From NCBI GenBank assembly GCA_038030265.1, contig CM075937.1, forward strand, positions 30,174,198 through 30,238,197: 64,000 bases of DNA. Direction: 5' to 3'. Made by a program: the position numbers and the translations under genes. Positions 10,835 through 21,700 of the stretch are shown here, piece by piece. This DNA is from Corythucha ciliata (taxonomy: Eukaryota > Arthropoda > Insecta > Hemiptera > Tingidae). The notes beneath the pieces were generated by a model. That model searched no databases, had not been told where the DNA came from, and worked only from the letters and a program-made list of their open reading frames with translations. How positions within the stretch are numbered: position 1 is the first letter of the stretch; the number at the start of each line of letters is the position of its first letter.

Positions 10835-13271
10835 TTATGTCATAACACGAGACACGACGAGACAACTATATTTGGCGCAGTGGCGTAGGTAGGAATTAGT
10901 CCTGGGTGATGGGGGGATCAGATTGAAATCTTTTAAGGGTGAGGGGAGGGGGGTAATTTAAGATTTTAGCCATTATTCCACCCAGCCAGCACACTCTTGA
11001 ATCTGGACATCTTGCTGGCCTCATCATATAGCCTCAATCTCTCAGTTAGGGGCAATTTTTGAACTCTACCCGCAAATTAGCGCTTTTCTCAATTTTGGCC
11101 GAGTGTATCGTTCTTCTTCAATTTCAGCTGCATATTAGCGGTTTTGCCCCACCCCCTCCCACCCATAGCCGTGAATTTGCGCATTTTCTCAACTTTAGCA
11201 GCAAAGTATCGTTTTTATCCCGTGAGCGATGTTTCTTGATTATCCAAGAGTTTTGGCGTTTCTCAGTTTACTCGCGAATTAGCAGTTTCTTCGCCTATTG
11301 CCATAAATTGGCGCTGTTCTTCAATTTCAGCCTGAAAAGTTGCTTTCAGAATCCGTAAATTGGCGTATATTCAGTTTTTGGCGCAAATTAGAATTTTTTA
11401 TAATTTCAACCACGAATTAGCGCTTTTTTTTTTAATTCTAGCGGCGACGCATCGTAGCGTTTCAAACCTGTGAATTAGCGAATTTTCTCAATTTCAGTCA
11501 CAAATTGGCGTTTGGCGCAATTTTAGCTGTAAATTGGCGATTTTTCCATTTTTAGCCGCAAATTCGCAATTTTCTCAATTTTTAGGCTTTAAATTAACCT
11601 TTCTCTTAATTTTGACCAGGCTGCTTATTTTATTTTCTAAATATTACCCGCAAATTAGCGGCTTTTCACGTTTTACCACCACAATAGCAAAACTATATAA
11701 CTTTTACAGGTATAGATTACTGCTTCTTTTCAGTTCTAGCCGTGAATTAGCGTATTTTGTAACATTATACAATAGCCATGCATGAATTTGCCATTTTTCT
11801 GATTTTTTTGCCACAAAAATGCCTTTAGAGGGTGCGAATTAGTTTACAAGATTGTTTAATAAAAATGAAAATAAAAATAAAAATCGCTGGAAACATTTTT
11901 TTTCGAAAGAAAATGACTAAATATGACCAGGAATTGAATATTAGTGCTTAAATGATTGATTTCGATTTATAGCGAAATAACAAAATTTGCCAATTTTTTT
12001 GGTTGCCTTAAACGGCCGGTCTGTGACTCGTGACGTATTTAAGGGGTTGTGACTCCTCCTAACCCTCGGTATCAAGGCTGTTATCATGTCTTGCCCCTTC
12101 TAGTCCATCCCATTCTCTTAAGTCCTATTGTTTGATTTGTGGGAAGCTATTGTGAAGGTCACGCGAATGCTGTTGTTACGTCATCAGTCTATCTAGCCTA
12201 TTTCAAATGGGTCCCGCAACCCAATAGTTTTAAAAATTAATAAAAAAAATATAGGGCCTGATTTTATTTGAACGAATCGTGTTTTCATGAGTTTTGGTAC
12301 CCAAGCTATCACGACAGCATGATTTTGGAAAATGTGTTACTTCCTCATTAGCGTTTGACTCAATTTAAGCTGCAAATTAGCAATTTTTTTCATTTTTAAC
12401 TGAGAATTAGCACTTTTCCCCAATTTGAACTGAAAATTAACGTTTTTATTAATTTTAACTGCGCTAATTGGTGATTTTATTAATTTTAGCGGCGAATTAG
12501 TGATTTTCTTCATTTTTTATCCGCGAATTAACGTTTTTTCATAACTTGATATCTGCAAATTGCAAATTAGCTATTTTTCGCAATTTCAGCTGTGAAATAG
12601 CGTTTTGTGCTAATTTTGCGGCCTTTCAGTATCCTATACCCTTTTTCATACGCGAATGGGCGATTTTACGCCATTTCAGTTGTGAATTTGCCATTTTGTC
12701 CAATTTTAACCTGAAAGCGTCTTTTATTTGTCAATATTATAGCGTGTTTTCTCAACTTTAACCCGCGGGGCTTACCCAAATACAACACTTTTGCCTTGGT
12801 TTCCACAATTTATTCGTAGAATGACCTCCATGTACCACGAATCAGCGATTTTTTTTCTTAATTTTAGTCTGGAAGTGCATCGCAAGACCACGAATCAGCG
12901 CTTTTCAGCAGCTATAGCCACGAATATTACCGATTTTTGTGTGATAGAGGGTCTGGGGCGAATCCCCCCCCCCCCATACCTCGGTACACTACTGCGTTGG
13001 GTCTCAAGTCCAAGGAAAAAGCTGGACGTACTCGGACATTTTCGGGCTGCTTCAAGTCCAGAAAATCTGCTAGCTAGATAATCCAACGTGAAACGCTCAT
13101 TTTTGGACATTTTATGGGGCTCTTCGTTATGGTACTAGTTCTCCTTCCTTCGTATACTTGTAGCTCTGGGGGGGGGGGATCTATCCCCCATATCCGCCCC
13201 GTACCTACGCCCTTGATTTGGCGAAACATGCCGAATGTGTGGACGGATGCTTGTTTCGTGTTATGACATAA
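10835..13271. mobile_element. Fold-back element split by a hAT insertion
   Basis: A 19-bp segment at 10835-10853 (ttatgtcataacacgagac) is matched at 18 of 19 bases by the inverted copy at 13253-13271. These arms flank the 2.3-kb hAT-like insertion at 10878-13215, suggesting that the hAT entered a short palindromic element. The outer ends were not defined. Confidence 0.4.
10878..13215. mobile_element. 2338-bp non-autonomous hAT-like element enclosing a ~30-bp repeat array
   Basis: Left terminus CAGTGGCGTAGGTAGGAATT and right terminus GTACCTACGCCCTTG are inverted over the core GGCGTAGGTA. The element is flanked by a perfect 8-bp direct repeat ATTTGGCG at 10870-10877 and 13216-13223, the duplication length of hAT transposons. 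Both subterminal zones carry G/C homopolymers. The interior (about 11040-12930) is almost entirely ~30-bp type A monomers in the orientation 'ctcaattttagccgcgaattagcg'. No transposase is present, so it would depend on another source. The last ~460 bp of the left side reappear inverted at 37060-37573. Confidence 0.75.
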
Positions 13272-13495
13272 AAAACTGTTTTGTCTTGTGTTATGAGTGT
13301 ATCAGAAAAAAGTCTGTTTTTCAGGCACATCAAAGGGTTTTTTTACGTCATAAAACCGAAACAGAAACAAGTACAAATGCTCGTAGTACACACACTTTCT
13401 CAGAAACAACAAAAGGTTTAGCATACAAAAATAGGGCTCTGCGGGCTTTAAAGGGACACTCAAATCTCTTAAAAATAAGAGATAAATACTTGTGA

Positions 13496-13620
13496 GTTTG
13501 CAAATTCGGTGCTAATTTGAGAAAAATTGCAAGATTCCTGGCTGAATATGTACGAAATTGTAAGTTTCGGGTGTTAATTTAAGCAAGATTGAAAGTTTTG
13601 AGGCCTTTTTCGTGGCGGAG
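13496..13620. repeat. Short degenerate repeat, type D
   Basis: Monomers such as 'gagaaaaattgcaagattcctggctgaatatg' and 'gtgttaatttaagcaagattg'. The same wording recurs at 57110-57300 ('aaattcctggctgaatatccg', 'ggcattaattcaagcaaaattg'). Confidence 0.45.
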
Positions 13621-15180
13621 GATTGAGCAGGGCAGATTTAAAGAATTGAGGTCATTCATTCCTAGTGTTTCGATTTGAGCCGGACGCGGTTCCGTCCATG
13701 GCGAAAATGGGGACGATCTCTGAAATGTCATCTCCTAGCCTATAGACCATGAGAAATGTCCTAAGCAGGTCCCAGACATCACGATGAAATGATCCGGATT
13801 TTTCACGCGGTGGGCTTCCGGACTATATAAATCAATGGCTACCCCCAAAAACGGTCCAGGGGGTAGTCCATGTATCCCTGGGAACATTAGCCAAGACGAA
13901 GGATACGTTTAAGTTTCAGTAACTACCAACCAGCATAGATGTCTATACAGTAGGGGGGGTAATGCCGATGCCCTCCCCCCCGCCCTTTACATTAACATCC
14001 TTATGTTACATCATTCCAATGATTCCAAAATTAATTCAATTTTGGGGTGATGTTTCAAGGCAAATAAGGATGTACAGTACACCTATGCCGTATTAGTCCC
14101 ATCAAATTAGGCTTTTACCCTACAAATTACCGGTTACCGACGCTAGGGAGTCCCATGACACCATAACATCAAGTTTAACGCATAAATTATCGTTTTCTGG
14201 AGGCAAAATGGTCAGTTTTTTGATAGAAAATCTAGAATAGAGGGCTTCGAAATTTTCAACCGAGGCGGAGGGGCTTGAAAAAGTTGGGTAAGCTAATGGA
14301 ATGAAGGTTGATGGCCTGAAATGAAGCTCACGGAGCATAGATTGGTCGGAAACAGGTGGTTTTAAGACTTTCAACATTTTAGAAAAAAGGCCCGAAAGGT
14401 TTTATCGTGCTCCGTTGCTAGGTATTGGTCGTAGAAAACCAATGTATTCACGAAAGGCAAAGGAAATGTAATGACCTAAATGTTTTGTACGAGAAGGTTT
14501 TCCTCTAAAGCCACTCGTTTAGGGGATGTTTAAAAAAAAATGATAACATGACCCAAAAATCGTGGTTTTCGGACTGCCAAACGTATGTCAGAGTTTTCAT
14601 TTTTTCTATCGAACATTTTCTACTTATAAATACGAATTTCTACTTATAAATACTCATAGATGCGAATAAGTGTAGAAACCAAATAGGGTGAAATTGGACC
14701 TCATTTGCAATCGAAAACGCTTAAAACACTACGGTACGAAAATCAAAACCCGAAATATGATTTTTCTAACAACTTTGTAGGATAACATCAATTACCTTAA
14801 CTAAATGCGAGTATCACGCTTTTTAGCTGACTTTCTGTACATTTTTGGCTATGGATTCGGGAAAAGCACACCCTGACAGACCCTATCTGCACTCTGAGAG
14901 AAAGTGAGGACTATAGCAATATTCGTCAAAAAATAATTATTTTCTGTCACCTCCTCAAGATTGTACGATACGGGGATTTTTAATTTTCGATAAAAGTCAA
15001 CCCCCACTTGACGATACTAAATCTGCGCCTATCGACTTTCCATGGATCATAAAAACATTTTCAATTTGCCCCATTCAAATGTAACGGTCCAGCGTATCCT
15101 AAATCCTCAATTCGCCCAAAATATCAAAATTAATAAATTAGTAACCATCCCCTTCGTCCCATCCTAAATTCCCAATACAA
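13621..15180. other. No recognised feature
   Basis: No gene, RNA or repeat family that I can support. A duplicated phrase 'aatttctacttataaatac' occurs at about 14625-14655, and C/G tracts lie near 13953 and 13974. Confidence 0.4.
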
Positions 15181-15545
15181 AGAAACCCCAATTCCCCGCC
15201 ATCTCCAACTGTGCGAATTGAGGGCAAAGGAAATTCGGGGCTTGAGAACCTGCAGCGGTCAGCAGACCCAAAAATATATAAGCGGGTGCAGCTCTGGACT
15301 CACTCTCGCTTCGGTCTGGCTCGTCAACTTGTCGCCACACGCTCGTCGCTCGGTCCGAGTCACCCAGGCTGCTGCCCCCCCCCCCCAGTCTTCCTCCAAG
15401 TCACCTCTCATCCCGTGCCAAGTCTCCCGAGGCCCAGAAATTGTGAATAAATTGTACAAATGTTAAGTGTAGTCGTGTCGTAAAATAAACCTAGTCAAGT
15501 CTCCGCGTCCGTCATTCAAATCGTGCCCCTTCCCTGTCACCCTTT
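15181..15545 (+). promoter_or_regulatory. Promoter-like/LTR-like stretch
   Basis: Contains a TATA-like AATATATAAGC at about 15273-15283, then a C-rich transcribed-looking stretch and GAATAAATTG at about 15443, in the order expected of a U3-R-U5 region or a short promoter unit. I did not find TG...CA ends, a primer-binding site or a target duplication, so a solo LTR is only one reading. Confidence 0.25.
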
Positions 15546-15671
15546 TTCCCGGTTTTTCACACAAAATTACTCGTGAGCGTTCGTTTAATTAATTGGCAAT
15601 TTTCCAGCAAAAATTACAATTTCTCATAAAGAAGAAAAGAGTGATTTTTCTTCTCTTCAAAATCGCTTGTT

Positions 15672-16130
15672 TTAACCTGCAAAATTCAAACAATCCTTGC
15701 GAATTTCAACATGCTATACGTCATGAAAACCTCATCGGACTTTGAATGGAACTGGCTGTGAACGCCCACTAAAGTATCAAAAATTGTCGCCCCAGCAAGC
15801 TGGCTATCAAATAGAGTGCATTTACTACTATGAATTTCGACGTTTTTGGTTAATTTGCTATAATGTATTTGACAAAAACTACCTCTCAGTGTGACTCTCT
15901 ACTTAAATTTATCAATTTCTGCACAATGATCCCTAATTCACTAATAACGTCGAAATCCGTATTATGTAGCAGTGAAATCTACTCTGTTCGACAGCCAGCT
16001 GCCGAAACGATATCTTTTGATGCTTTGGCGAGCGTTCACATTCAGTTCCATTCAAAGGACCGCTTCACATGAGGCTTTAATGACTTTTAGCATGTTGAAA
16101 ATCGCAAGGATCGTTTGAATAATTTTGCTG
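15672..16130. repeat. Imperfect inverted repeat (~165-185 bp arms, ~100 bp loop)
   Basis: Left arm 15672-15843 and right arm 15945-16130 are diverged reverse complements. Shared words include 'atccttgcga', 'ttcaacatgcta', 'tttgaatggaactg', 'agctggct' and 'atttcgacg(t)'. Likely an old fold-back element; no target duplication identified. Confidence 0.55.
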
Positions 16131-16978
16131 GTCAGACCACTGAAGAGTAAAGCACGGGCATAGATCTAATAGGTGAAAATTCCGCACGATCTCATACATG
16201 AAGACTCACTTTATGAAAAGGTGAGGTTACGAAATTGGCATTGTTGGGGAGGGGGTAGCCTTTGTATATCAGAGAATCGACAAATAAGCTTGCCAACCAC
16301 CGCTTGTCCTCAGGGGATCGTCGTGATATTCTCTCTATATCGCACAATATGGTAGAAGTTTTCAGGGAAAGTACGTAGAAAAAAGCGATTCGCTTAGAAT
16401 TTGCTTGGGCAATTATTTTAAATTAATTTTTAAAGTGAAGTATCTCGCGATGGAAGGGGAAATTACTTAATTTCACGTAATTACTTACCCAATGCTTCAC
16501 TATAAGTGCCGACTGGGAGTATAATATCCCGGATATTACAGCTTCAATTACAGTTCAATCTTAGCTTGGATATTATATCAGCTACATACAATTTCTTAAT
16601 GGAAATGGACCGATATTTTCAGTTGCAATCATAAACTCTAATCAATTTATACTTGTAAAAGACTCACCTTTGTGCCATTCCTGGTCAAGAATAACGAAAG
16701 CGTAGATGCTTAGGTCACAAATCTTTTTATTGAGCATACAATACAATACAATTTTCCGAACGAAGTAATTAAAGCAATCAATTAAAATCATATGAAACGC
16801 CCAACCGTTGCATCCATAAAGAGGCCCCACATACACGATCAACCTCGTTGTCAACTTAGTTTACAAGATTACGACAACCAGCTTGATCGAGTATGATTAT
16901 GGGTCCCTTATAGAAACATGAGGATCTGCATAATTTTCAGGGGAGGGGAGGGAGGGAGAAAACAAGCGTGCTGGGTAC
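16131..16978. other. No recognised feature
   Basis: A/T-rich unique sequence between an inverted repeat and a Harbinger-like element. Nothing supported beyond simple ORF noise. Confidence 0.4.
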
Positions 16979-16981
16979 TTA

Positions 16982-17669
16982 GGGCTATTACGCCCTAGCC
17001 GCCTACCGCCGCTAAAATGTGTAGAAACGAATGGGAGACAACGCACTGTCCCCCGCGTGACCGCGCGGGAGAACGGCTCCCGCTGTCCGCGAGTTGATCT
17101 CGACAACCGCGCGGTAGGGCGGTGCTTGAAATGCCTTGCTCTCTATGGAAGACAAGGCTCTACCCGCCGAGATCAGCGGTTTTCATTGTTCTCCGTCATC
17201 TTCATGTGCTTTCAGACGAGAACAAACAACAAAGTTATGGATTTCGACACGGAAAAATTTAATTTTGAAGTTGAATTGCGGAAGTGCAAAGACTACAGCG
17301 ACAAACTGGAAAAAATAAGAAAGTGGGAGGATATTGTTGAAATATTCGCCGAAAACGGAATGTCACAAGAAAAAAAAAAAAAAAAATTCATTGTAGAACG
17401 TGTGGAACGCTCCGTCCGTTTCCCTAGTTTGCAAGATAGGATGAACCCAATATCTGAGCTTTCGGCGTTTTATCTCATTTTTCTTCTTTTTCTTCATCCG
17501 GCGAGTTATAAAAGCCAAAGCGCCACAGCTCCTTCAGCTGTTACTTCCATTTTCAGACTGAAGAGTTGAAGGAACAGACAAGAGAGGACGAAGGGAACCG
17601 CGGTGGAAGCCGCGGAGTATAACGCTCGACCCGCAACCGCTGCGGTAGGCGGCTAGTGCGTTATAGCCC
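16982..17669 (+). mobile_element. 688-bp PIF/Harbinger-like element with ORF
   Basis: Ends GGGCTATTACGC and GCGTTATAGCCC extend to about 28-bp inverted repeats (roughly 26 of 28 matching, including GCCGCCTACCGC) and are flanked by TTA at 16979-16981 and 17670-17672. The element has a GC-rich left flank and holds the MADF-like reading frame described separately. Too short for a transposase, so non-autonomous or internally deleted. Confidence 0.7.
17057..17569 (+). CDS. Possible MADF/Myb-like DNA-binding fragment inside Harbinger-like element
   Basis: An open frame of 170 codons lies within the 688-bp TTA-flanked element. From about codon 60 (MDFDTEKFNFEVELRKCKDY) it shows the spacing of a MADF-type domain: a F-x-x-E-V-x-K-like start, then Y-S-D-K and a K-x-R-K-W-E-D-I-V segment. 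PIF/Harbinger elements commonly encode a Myb/MADF-like partner of the transposase, which fits the location. A 17-A run at about 17371-17387 sits inside the frame and is a likely frameshift site; sequence beyond it looks non-homologous. The upstream 60 codons may be untranslated. Identity is inferred from a short segment. Confidence 0.4.
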   Translation: MTARENGSRCPRVDLDNRAVGRCLKCLALYGRQGSTRRDQRFSLFSVIFMCFQTRTNNKVMDFDTEKFNFEVELRKCKDYSDKLEKIRKWEDIVEIFAENGMSQEKKKKKFIVERVERSVRFPSLQDRMNPISELSAFYLIFLLFLHPASYKSQSATAPSAVTSIFRLKS

Positions 17670-17672
17670 TTA

Positions 17673-18730
17673 AAATGCACCAATCGACCCAATCTTTTGA
17701 ATTCAACCCTTTAGCGCATGTACTTCTCATGCCAATAGCTAAGATCACACCAAATAAGATAGCACCAAAACTATACTGGTCAGTGCTTGAAAGCTGCTGG
17801 CCGGGCATTTAAAGTGCAGCAATCCAACCCAAAATTGAACATGTACTACCCCCCCCCCTTATAGAAATGACCACGCCAAGTTTCATTGCCCCCTCCAATA
17901 GTACAACCCAACTGGATAGTAGGTAACCAGCATTTGTACTCGTGTAGACTTCTTTCGGGGTCAACACGTTTGGATGACTGACAACTGGGCCTCGAAGTAT
18001 TAGTAATTTTTGTGCTACGGCCACGAAACTTGATGTGAACTTAAGATCTTCGATTTAAGCTGTTAAAGGGAGGATTACACATATACGTGCTGATAGTTTG
18101 GGCTCGATTGCAGCTTTTTAATAAAGCCCGGCATGCGAAGCACAATCTATTAAGCAGTCAGTTGTTTTCCGTCAAAGAACTTTTTCCCAGCACTATGCTT
18201 TCAGCAGTTTAACTGTGGGCTACGGTTGGTGGTTCCCACGTTCCATGTACTGCCTCTCCGTTAGAATAATGGGACGACTAATGACCTAATGGGCAATATC
18301 TTCACTAACAAAAATTACTCGAATATTTGCTGCCCGCAGATGCTTGTTGCCAATGTTTTCTAAGTTAGACGTTGGCTTGGGAAACAGAGATAATGGTAAC
18401 CCTCCTTTTGTTAATCGTTGAAATAAACTTGGACAACGTTACTCACCGGGTCGCTACTCACTACTCACTCTCACTAGTCAGGGTCAGTCTCCCTAGTCTC
18501 TCGAATAAAATAATTACGATGAAATAAAAACGAATATACTTAATGCTTACAAAGTTGTAGTCGTTAATGCTTAAATTCCCCTCCTCTCGTGTTCTTCTCA
18601 GAGAATTTGACAACTTGAACAGTTAAATAAACGGTCCGTTTAGAGTACCAATGAAGTTTCGTGGGTGCTTTTCAACGAGTTCATGACGTGATTCTTTCCT
18701 TATTAGCTCGCCGTTTCCACACTGAAAATT
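17673..18730. other. 5' flank of the F8A/HAP40 gene
   Basis: No ORF of note. A C tract (about 17850-17859) and short tandem 'ctactcactactcactctcact' (18461-18478) are present. Sequence close to 18731 should hold the promoter and 5' UTR of the gene, but no defined element is visible. Confidence 0.4.
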
Positions 18731-21700
18731 ATGTCAACTCGTAGCCCGTCCGATTTTCTCGCTCAGTACAGAACAATTTCGAATAAGCTCAAAAAGTAAG
18801 TCCACCAGACGCTAACACCATATTATCTGTTTTCGCTGTTTGAGTATTTTTGGAAGGTGGGTCGTCTAGTCCTAGGGTCCACCACAGAATTTTACTAAAG
18901 CAAGGTACAAAGATCACTTGGCTTGTGGATAATTTGTTAAAACGGTGCCCCCCTCCCATGGGCGTCCTTTCGGTGAATGATGGTACACACAGTTTGGTGT
19001 CAGAGACTGTCATAAAAGGGTCCTCAGATGCACAGTTGACCTGAAGACACGAATGTTCATATTCCTATGTACATAAGTGTATACTTTTCCAAACGCTTTC
19101 ACGTCTGGCCCTGGACGCAGTGTCCCTGTGGTTCTGTGAGTCGATAAGGGTCCTCCTAATTTGCGGACCAACATAACGAATTCTGCGGACCAGCCCATAA
19201 CTCTCCGTAAAGCGTTCCGACTGGGCTGATTTTCTGTAATTATACTTTACTCCGGTGGCAGTACAAGCCATCAAAATTTGATGACGGTCCCACCAGTGAA
19301 CGTCGTGGGTGACGGGTGTGGGCTCCGGCCGAAGGAGAGGTGCCAAGCCGGGCACACAAGGTGGAGCAGGCTATATTATGTGCGCTGGCGTGGAGATGGG
19401 GGTGATGTAACGGCCTAAAAAGAGCGCTATGGTATGTGAAATATAATATTGAAGAAATGAGCTCGATCCGGGGTAATTCGCCGTTCGGTGAGTGAGCTCG
19501 GCCAGCTCAGGGATGAGCGAGGGACAATTGCCAGGTAGCGTCAACTTTATCCTTGAGGGAACTGCTCGCTATCCACAACACTAAGGGATTTTTGAAACAT
19601 GGCTCTGGGTTTCTGACGTTCTGCGAAGTCTTTAAGGGGGAGCCGTGCCTTCACAACCTGCCCGCGCGAATACGCTTGATCACGTGACCTCAAGCCCGTC
19701 GGGTCAAAAGGAACGTAAGTTCAATCTTGGGTAGTTTTTAAATACACAATCACTTGTCACTACGCTTTTTCGCGCCACTACGGTCACACGTTTGAATCTA
19801 TACACTCTGAATTGGCATCCCGGTGGATCCCTGAATTAAGACGTGGTCGGGCGTTAGAGATTCATCAATATCACTTTCATTTGTGTTAAAGTTGAATTTG
19901 ATTTTTTATTAAAATTAAATTTGAGGACCGCGATTTTTGTGCATGTCTTTTTGAAAAGGCACTACTGATCTCAAGTAGCAAACATGGATCATGTTATGTG
20001 TGGATCATATTTTCACGTTTCACGCGAATTCACTGCACTTTGGTTATATGTATGTTACATTTATTTATGGCCTTTTTCTTATTGTTAGCACGATAACTCT
20101 CAAAGACATTAAATTAGCGGAACGAGCTTCAGCCCAAAAACCAATAGTCATTAGACCTCAGGGGGTATTGAATTTGAGCCAAATAGGTCGAAGGGGAGGG
20201 GGAAAATAGGGGTTGCAATGGTAAAGAAAATCACCACAATTCACCAGTTTATTCTAGAAGCATCATATTCGGTGCAAATATTTCACGTGAGACGTGAAGG
20301 TAGCTAGTCATTGCTGGGTAAGTAGTAATTGTTGGGTGGGCGGGGTGAGGTGATGATGGGGTAGGGGATGAAGTTGGGCTCAAACTCAACCGACAGTACA
20401 CATCAGTGTTGGTAGGAGGGGGGGGTTGGTAATAAAAATTAATAGTATAACGCATACTGCCAATTGCGCTATAAACTCGAAAAACTTGAAGGGGGATAGT
20501 AAGGTATGACATTTGAAAGAAATTGCCGAATTCCAGTGTATTCGGATTTTGGTCCAAAATGTTGTGAAGCGATTGCCTTCTACTATCGGAGACAAAATCG
20601 AATGGTAGGCAAGGGGTAGAGAACCTATAGTTACACACAGGCATTGACAATAACCACCATATGTGATCCATTAGAGTGGGAAGGGTTTGTGATTGGTTGG
20701 TGAGCGCAACCTACAAGACCGAAGCAACGAATGAGAGATATCAAGTCTTTTTGATCCGCATATCTGGCTGGTCGACAGAATTCAACTCGTTGTGCTGTGG
20801 GGACAGAGGGAACAGCAAATTAATGGATCGTCATCAAATTCTGATGGCTTGTACTGCCACCGGAGTAAAGTATAATTACAGAAAATCAGCCCAGTCGGAA
20901 CGCTTTAAGGAGAGTTATGGGCTGGTCCGCAGAATTCAACTCCATGCGGTGTGGGGAGAGGGGGATCAGCAAATTAATGGATCGTCATCAAATTCTGATG
21001 GCTTGTACTGCCACCGGAGCAAAGTATAATTACAGAAAATCAGCCCAGTCGGAACGCTTTACGGAAAGTTATGGGCTGCTCCGCAGAATTCGTTATGGTC
21101 CGCAAATTAGGAGGACCCCAGTGAAGGTTAGGCATTCGTGTCCGCTCCCGATAATTGTATAGAATCCACCTTTTCAAAGTAGCCGCAGCACAGCGCCACG
21201 AGGTGGAATCCTCATTTCAACGAAAATAAAATTGCTATTAATTAGGAATAAGTTCTTAAAACAATACGAAAGTGTTGATGAACACGTTTTAAAAAATTGT
21301 GACTGTATTCTCAACCTATTTCCTCAAATATTTACGGTGAGAATAAACATTTTTATCGAGGCCACGATTTTTAAAAAATGAAAATTTAAAAAAAAATTGA
21401 AATTTGAAAAAAGTGAATTCATAGTGACAATTTTGCAACCTCAAAGATTCGCGAAAAAAATAAAAAAAAGTATATTGCATTTTCGTCCAAGAAAACGTGT
21501 ACCGAAGCTTTCGTTGCGGGGGGAACCCCCCCTCAGAATTTTTTTTCTCCAAAAAGTGAATCCATACTGACAATTCAATTGGTTAGAAATAGCTATGTGC
21601 CAATTTTCATGAAATATCTCGGTTTCATCACAAAGAAATCGTGTACCGAAGTTGAGGAAGCACCGTCAACAGCCTTAACAAGTTGGTTTTATTGAGTTTT

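Noticed and set aside
10878..13215. CRISPR-like array (regular ~30-bp repeats)
   Set aside because: Monomers are contiguous and degenerate with no unique spacers, and the window is eukaryotic with spliced genes.
15211..15466. Overlapping frames in three phases near the LTR-like stretch
   Set aside because: Overlap on both strands with a C homopolymer inside; no coding bias visible.
19065..21162. Frames sharing the peptide DRHQILMACTATGVKYNYR
   Set aside because: The shared peptide reflects a repeated 154-bp DNA unit in F8A intron 1. Copies are read in different contexts, with no gene model.
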